From assembly GCA_026770575.1 (NCBI GenBank), contig MU657257.1, forward strand, positions 52,565 to 63,908: DNA of 11,344 nucleotides, read 5' to 3'. The position numbers and the translations under genes were made by a program. This document shows positions 8,097-11,344 of the stretch, one piece after another. The notes beneath the pieces are model-generated. The model did no database searches. It saw nothing but the letters and a program-made list of their open reading frames with translations, and had not been told where the DNA came from. Source of the stretch: Pelagophyceae sp. CCMP2097 (taxonomy: Eukaryota; Sar; Pelagophyceae). Within the stretch, counting starts at the first letter, position 1. The number at the start of each line of letters is the position of its first letter.

Positions 8097-8571
8097 GGCC
8101 TTGTCGAAGAGCGCCGACGCGCAGAGCTTTGGAGAGCCGAGGGAAACGCGATGATTCGGACACCTTTTCTAGCCGTTGAGAAATTGGAGGCGTGGCAATC
8201 TGGCCGTTGGAAACGTGTTTGAAGGCGTTTCAGGGCGTTTCTGTTGATGCTGGGCGAGGCAATCGGCGTTGGTGAACCGCGAGGGCGCGGTAAGCTTCCC
8301 GCCAAAGCCCGGGGGCGCGCGTCCGCGCCAATGTGTATACTGTTGACCGATTTGCCCGGTTGCACCCATTTGTTCCAACTTGATTCTTAAAGTTTCAAAT
8401 TTAACCACTTTGACACTTTGGCATTGTTGTTCCCAGCCACAAATTTTGTTTTTTAGAAAGAACCGTAACAGCCGAACCGGAACCTTCTGGTAGGAAGGAC
8501 TACACCCCTCTCACATTATTCCGGCGCTACTACTAGCTCTCACTTGTTCCAACGCTCCGTGCTCTCCCTCG
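8097..8571. other. Intergenic stretch upstream of the disordered-protein gene
   Basis: It probably contains the promoter of the minus-strand gene at 7485-8096. Composition drops to moderate GC with T- and A-rich runs at 8370-8460. A minus-strand frame at 8169-8408 could encode 79 residues (MVKFETLRIKLEQMGATGQI...), but nothing supports translation; it could be a short upstream ORF or chance. A short inverted repeat (CCTTC...GAAGG) occurs near 8483-8498. Confidence 0.35.
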
Positions 8572-8595
8572 GTGCTCTCCTATCCGCCCCGCTCG

Positions 8596-8904
8596 ATGTG
8601 CTCTCCCGGCGCGGCGCGCGCGCCGCGGCGGCGGCGCTCGGTGGCGGTGGCGCCTCGTACGCCACCGAAACGCACACCCCCGAAGCGCCGCGCCTCGATA
8701 AAGGCCCGCGCCTCGATCAAGCCCGCCGTCAAATCGCGCGGCCCGTGGAGCGATGACGACGCGCCCCGCCCGCCGCGGAAGCGGTCGTATCCTCTCCCAC
8801 CAGCAAAGTCCTTGCCTCCCATGCCGACGCTCGCTCGCCCAAGACCCCCCGCGCTCCGAGCACACTTAAGTCGCGCCGCGCGCACACCAGCGTGCTCCTC
8901 ATAA
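8596..8904 (+). CDS. Doubtful basic Pro/Lys/Arg-rich reading frame
   Basis: ATG at 8596 opens 102 codons: MCSPGAARAPRRRR, then PKRTPPKRRASIKARASIKP, then VKSRGPWSDDDAPRPPRKR, ending TAA 8902-8904. Codon third positions are mostly G or C and basic repeats are visible, which favours coding. In the same frame, the DNA stays open from 8905 to 9435 except for one TAG at 9109-9111. That stretch reads ALRDAADAAEWSSAASARP and then ARFDSLQRRAIEALSAAARW. This could be a split or decayed gene on the + strand. Against this, DNA this GC-rich has few stops in any frame, the opposite strand carries a 262-codon frame over the same stretch, and no domain is recognisable. RGPWSDDD recalls the start of a Myb repeat, but the repeat does not continue. 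Confidence 0.25.
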   Translation: MCSPGAARAPRRRRSVAVAPRTPPKRTPPKRRASIKARASIKPAVKSRGPWSDDDAPRPPRKRSYPLPPAKSLPPMPTLARPRPPALRAHLSRAARTPACSS

Positions 8905-10390
8905 TATCACTCCTCTCCAGACGCCCCGCCAGACTGGCTCGCTTGCGAGCAGCCGGGCGCGCCGGGTCTCCGGGATCATCCGTCCATCGTACGTCGCCGC
9001 TCGCGGCCCCGCGGAGCAGCACCTGTTGGTGCCCTGCGCGATGCGGCGGACGCCGCGGAGTGGTCCTCGGCGGCCTCTGCGCGGCCGACGGCGGGCCCGG
9101 GCGGACTTTAGACTCAGACGCGGACTCTAGACTTTGAGACGCGCTCCCGCACCCACACGCCGTTCGCGGCGGCCACGGGGCCGTGGATGCCGTGGCGGTC
9201 CGCCCGGCGCGTCGCGCGCGCCCGGTTTGACTCGCTTCAACGACGCGCGATCGAGGCCCTCTCCGCGGCGGCGAGGTGGCGTTTGGGCGGCGGCGTCCTC
9301 CTCCGTCGAAGATGGCGCGGGGCCGCGAGCGCACCGCCGGCCCGGCCGCTGCGCTCCGGCGTGGATAACTTTCTAAAGCGCACGCCGCTCTGGGCATCCG
9401 TACCGGCCCGCGACTCTCAAAGATGCGCTCCGTAGTACGTCGGAGATGGCGCGACACCCGCTCCTCCAAGAGCCCCGCGGTTGCGAAGCCCACGCGTGCA
9501 TCGAATCCGGGCGCCACTGCAGGCCGCAGTCACGACGCTTTCGCGACGATGACATTTCCCCAGACGCCGGCCCATGGGCGTGCTCGACTCGGGTGCCTCT
9601 CGACCTCGGCGACGCATGGGCCGCGAGGGCCGCGGCGCCGCCCGAGGCCGCCGCCCGAAAGGGGGGCGTTGCAAGCCTCAAGGAGTACAAGCTCGAAACA
9701 TATCTACCGCCGCCTCGAGGCGTGACAAGGCGGGCCATCGACGGTGCGCGAAATCTACCAACCTTTGGATGCGACATGCCAGAGCCGCGCCGTCGAGTCC
9801 TCGCTCGCATTCACGACCCACTGGCCGTCGGGCGAGAACGCGGCGCTGAAGACCTTGTCAGTATGGCCCTCGAGCGTCACCTGCAGCGCGCCCGTCTCGG
9901 CGTCCCAGAGCTTCGCCGTCTTGTCCCTGCTCGCAGTCACGACGCGCTTGCCGTCGGGCGAGAACGTGCAGCTCATGACGGGGCCGGTGTTCCCCTCGAG
10001 TGTCATCTGCAGCATGCCTGTCTCCACATCCCACAGCCGCGCCGTCTTGTCCCTGCTCGCCGTCACGACGCGCTTGCCGTCGGGCGAGAACGCGCACCTG
10101 AAGACGCGGCCGTTGTGCCCTTCGAGCGTCGTCAGCAGCGCGCCCGTCTCGGCGTCCCAGAGCCGCGCAGTCCGGCTTCTCGCCGTCACAACCTGCTTGC
10201 CGTTGGGCGAGAACGTGCAGCTCATGACGTAGTAGGTGTGCCCCTCGAGCGTCGTCTGCAGCGCGCCCGTCTCGGCGTCCCAGAGCCGCGCCGTCTTGTC
10301 CAAGCTCGCTGTCACGATGCGCGTGCAGTCGGGCGAGAACGCGCACCTCGTGACGGGGCCGGTGTGCCCCCTGAGCGTATTCTGCAGCGC

Positions 10391-10401
10391 GCCCTTTCAA
10401 A
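10391..10401 (-). other. 11-nt frame-changing variant, WD40 unit 4
   Basis: The minus strand reads TTTGAAAGGGC where other units have GAGACGGGC. The net change is +2 nt, ending the upstream frame; TGA appears in the downstream frame. With its neighbours it forms a short palindrome (CCTTTCAAAGG on the + strand). Confidence 0.8.
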
Positions 10402-10518
10402 GGCGTTCCAGAGCCGCACCGTCTTGTCGGCGCTCGCCGTCACGATGCGCTTGCCGTCCGGCGAGAACGCGCAGCTGTAGACGAGGCCGGTGTGGCCCTC
10501 GAGCGTCAGCAGCAGCGC

Positions 10519-10529
10519 GCCCTTTCAGA
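10519..10529 (-). other. 11-nt frame-changing variant, WD40 unit 3
   Basis: The minus strand reads TCTGAAAGGGC, one base different from the variant in the adjacent unit and at exactly the same place in the repeat. Confidence 0.8.
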
Positions 10530-10822
10530 GGCGTCCCAGAGCCGCGCCTTTCCGTCCTCGCTTGCCGTCACGATGCGCTTGCCGTCGGGCGAGAGCGCGC
10601 CACACCAGATGCGGCCGGTGTGCCCCTCGAGCGTCGTCAGCAGCGCACCTGTCTCCGCGTCCCAGAGCCGCACCGTCCCGTCGAAGCTCGCCGTCATGAT
10701 TCGCTTGCCGTCGGGCGAGAACGCGCAGCTCGTGACCTCTTCGGTGTGGTCCTCGGGCGTCAGCAGCAGCGCGCCCGTCTCGGCGTCCCAGAGCCGCGCC
10801 GTCCCGTCTTGGCTCGCCGTCA

Positions 10823-10860
10823 CAAGGGCCCCGTAGGGGCCGGCGCCTATTACTATTTAA
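10823..10860 (+). repeat. 38-bp hairpin-bearing direct repeat, copy 1
   Basis: It matches 10980-11017 with one mismatch. It contains a perfect hairpin GGCCCC-GTA-GGGGCC (10827-10841), then GGCGCC and TATTACTATTTAA. Looser T-rich similarity continues for about 30 bp. It abuts the truncated end of the WD40 array, so it marks a rearrangement or insertion boundary. Confidence 0.85.
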
Positions 10861-10979
10861 GGTTATTTTTCCACTTTTTCCTTTCAATGTGACTTTCGAA
10901 AGAACGTTCTTTGCGGTCCAAAAAAAATCGTCGATTTCAGCTTTGGGACCCCTTCGCCTGTCGTAGCCTGAATTAAACG
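10861..10979. other. Sequence between the two direct repeats
   Basis: This 119-bp stretch is AT-richer than the flanking genes and has no coding frame of note. It contains a perfect 14-bp palindrome, AAAGAACGTTCTTT (10899-10912), and an inverted repeat AAATCG-T-CGATTT (10925-10937). Confidence 0.5.
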
Positions 10980-11017
10980 CAAGGGCCCCGTAGGGGTCGG
11001 CGCCTATTACTATTTAA
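10980..11017 (+). repeat. 38-bp hairpin-bearing direct repeat, copy 2
   Basis: It is the same as copy 1 except C to T at 10997, which turns one stem pair into G-U in RNA. It is followed by T-rich runs (11019-11050), which on the minus strand read as A-rich tracts. Confidence 0.85.
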
Positions 11018-11344
11018 CTTTTTTTTTCCAAGTTTTCCCTTTTTTTTTTGTTTTGTTTTATTCAGCGATAGTTTTACATTGACGCGAGGTTGTAGATCGA
11101 AGGGGTCTAGTACCCTCAAAACCCTCCCGTGCGATTGCGCGTCAAAGGCTCGTCAAGAGGTATTCGTTGAGTGTAGATTCTCTCTGTGGAACGCCGAAAA
11201 CTATAAGCTTGCGGCGCATAGCAGTACAATAGAACACCAAAAATGAAAAACGGTATATAACTCGTTTTTGACCCTATAGACAAGCTCCAGCGATTGTCCA
11301 TAGAGTCTCATGACCGAGTACGCTCGCCCTAAGAAGAACGGTTG
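11018..11344. other. AT-richer tail with no recognised gene
   Basis: Poly-T tracts are followed by moderate-GC DNA. A minus-strand frame at 11116-11301 could encode 61 residues with one hydrophobic stretch (YIPFFIFGVLLYCYAP), but it has no other support. A TATATAA occurs at 11254-11260. Composition differs from the GC-rich genes to the left, in keeping with a junction near 10824. Confidence 0.4.

Larger units (their letters stand above)
9755..10823 (-). pseudogene. Tandem WD40-repeat array, truncated and frame-broken
   Basis: Eight near-identical 42-residue WD40 units can be read on the minus strand, each LWDAETGAL.TTLEGHTG.V followed by [19 protein letters not shown]. They occupy three frame segments: 10823-10530, 10518-10402 and 10390-9755 (stop TAG at 9757-9755, last residues LWHVASKGW). 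At both junctions the codons for E-T-G (GAGACGGGC) are replaced by an 11-nt variant (TYTGAAAGGGC), a 2-nt gain. Unit five lacks one codon (ARSRTAR). The array begins in mid-unit at VTAS with no start region; homology stops at 10823/10824 where a direct repeat begins. Such repeat-identical arrays form beta-propellers and are typical of NACHT/NLR-like or other recognition proteins whose repeats turn over quickly; no such partner domain is visible here. It could be the live 3' end of a larger gene if the breaks are errors. Confidence 0.75.

Noticed and set aside
8729..9517. 262-codon minus-strand frame
   Set aside because: No domain, Arg/Ala/Pro-biased, and the + strand frame over the same DNA looks slightly more coding. 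Not enough to call either firmly.
9446..10480. 344-codon + strand frame
   Set aside because: From about 9755 on it is the antisense shadow of the WD40 array, with the same periodicity; its first part has no recognisable domain.
10391..10529. Programmed ribosomal frameshifting at the WD40 variant sites
   Set aside because: No slippery heptamer or antizyme-like site is present, and restoring the frame would need a two-base skip at both sites. Inherited lesions are simpler.
9755..10823. CRISPR-like or satellite array
   Set aside because: The 126-bp period encodes a clear WD40 motif with third-position variation, so it is a coding repeat.
11116..11301. 61-residue membrane-like ORF
   Set aside because: One hydrophobic stretch in a short frame of AT-richer DNA is expected by chance; there is no start context or family support.

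Overview
This window is nuclear DNA from a GC-rich unicellular eukaryote. A marine alga, such as a pelagophyte or another stramenopile, is my best guess, but that is inference from overall style and not a proven assignment. The eukaryotic evidence is a complete set of core histone genes, animal/green-alga-type histone 3' stem-loops, short GT-AG introns that all end TAG|G, a signal-peptide/thioredoxin gene split by two introns, and repeat-rich KCTD-kelch and WD40 proteins.

Layout. Positions 1-626 hold no recognisable gene. From about 627 to 2260 (+) lies a coiled-coil/T1(KCTD-type BTB)/kelch-repeat gene with one 48-nt intron and two frame breaks, followed by a decayed extra kelch unit (2244-2440). 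Positions 2570-5775 are a core histone cluster of two divergent pairs: H2B(-)/H2A(+) and H3(-)/H4(+), each sharing a 345-380 bp promoter. H2A and H3 converge across about 800 bp. H2A, H2B and H3 are intact; H4 is broken after residue 68 and carries unusual substitutions. All four genes end with the same 16-nt stem-loop, followed at 8-9 nt by a conserved downstream octamer.

Positions 6056-6644 (-) encode a small secreted, PDI-like single-thioredoxin-domain protein with a CGYC active site in three phase-0 exons. Positions 7485-8096 (-) encode an unrecognised, mostly disordered 203-residue protein. About 8570-9440 is very GC-rich and holds only a doubtful basic reading frame on the + strand. Positions 9755-10823 (-) are a tandem array of eight WD40 units, broken twice by the same 2-nt length change in adjacent units and cut off abruptly at its 5' end. 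The cut coincides with one copy of a 38-bp hairpin-bearing direct repeat, whose second copy lies 157 bp further on in an AT-richer tail (10824-11344).

Functionally, the histone cluster is the one coherent unit: replication-type nucleosome genes, probably made as stem-loop-ended mRNAs processed by an SLBP-like pathway. The flanking repeat-protein genes look like decaying or rapidly rearranging family members. I saw no mobile-element protein, CRISPR, rRNA or tRNA gene. Whether the frame breaks are real lesions or assembly errors cannot be settled from one sequence; each entry says which reading the sequence favours.
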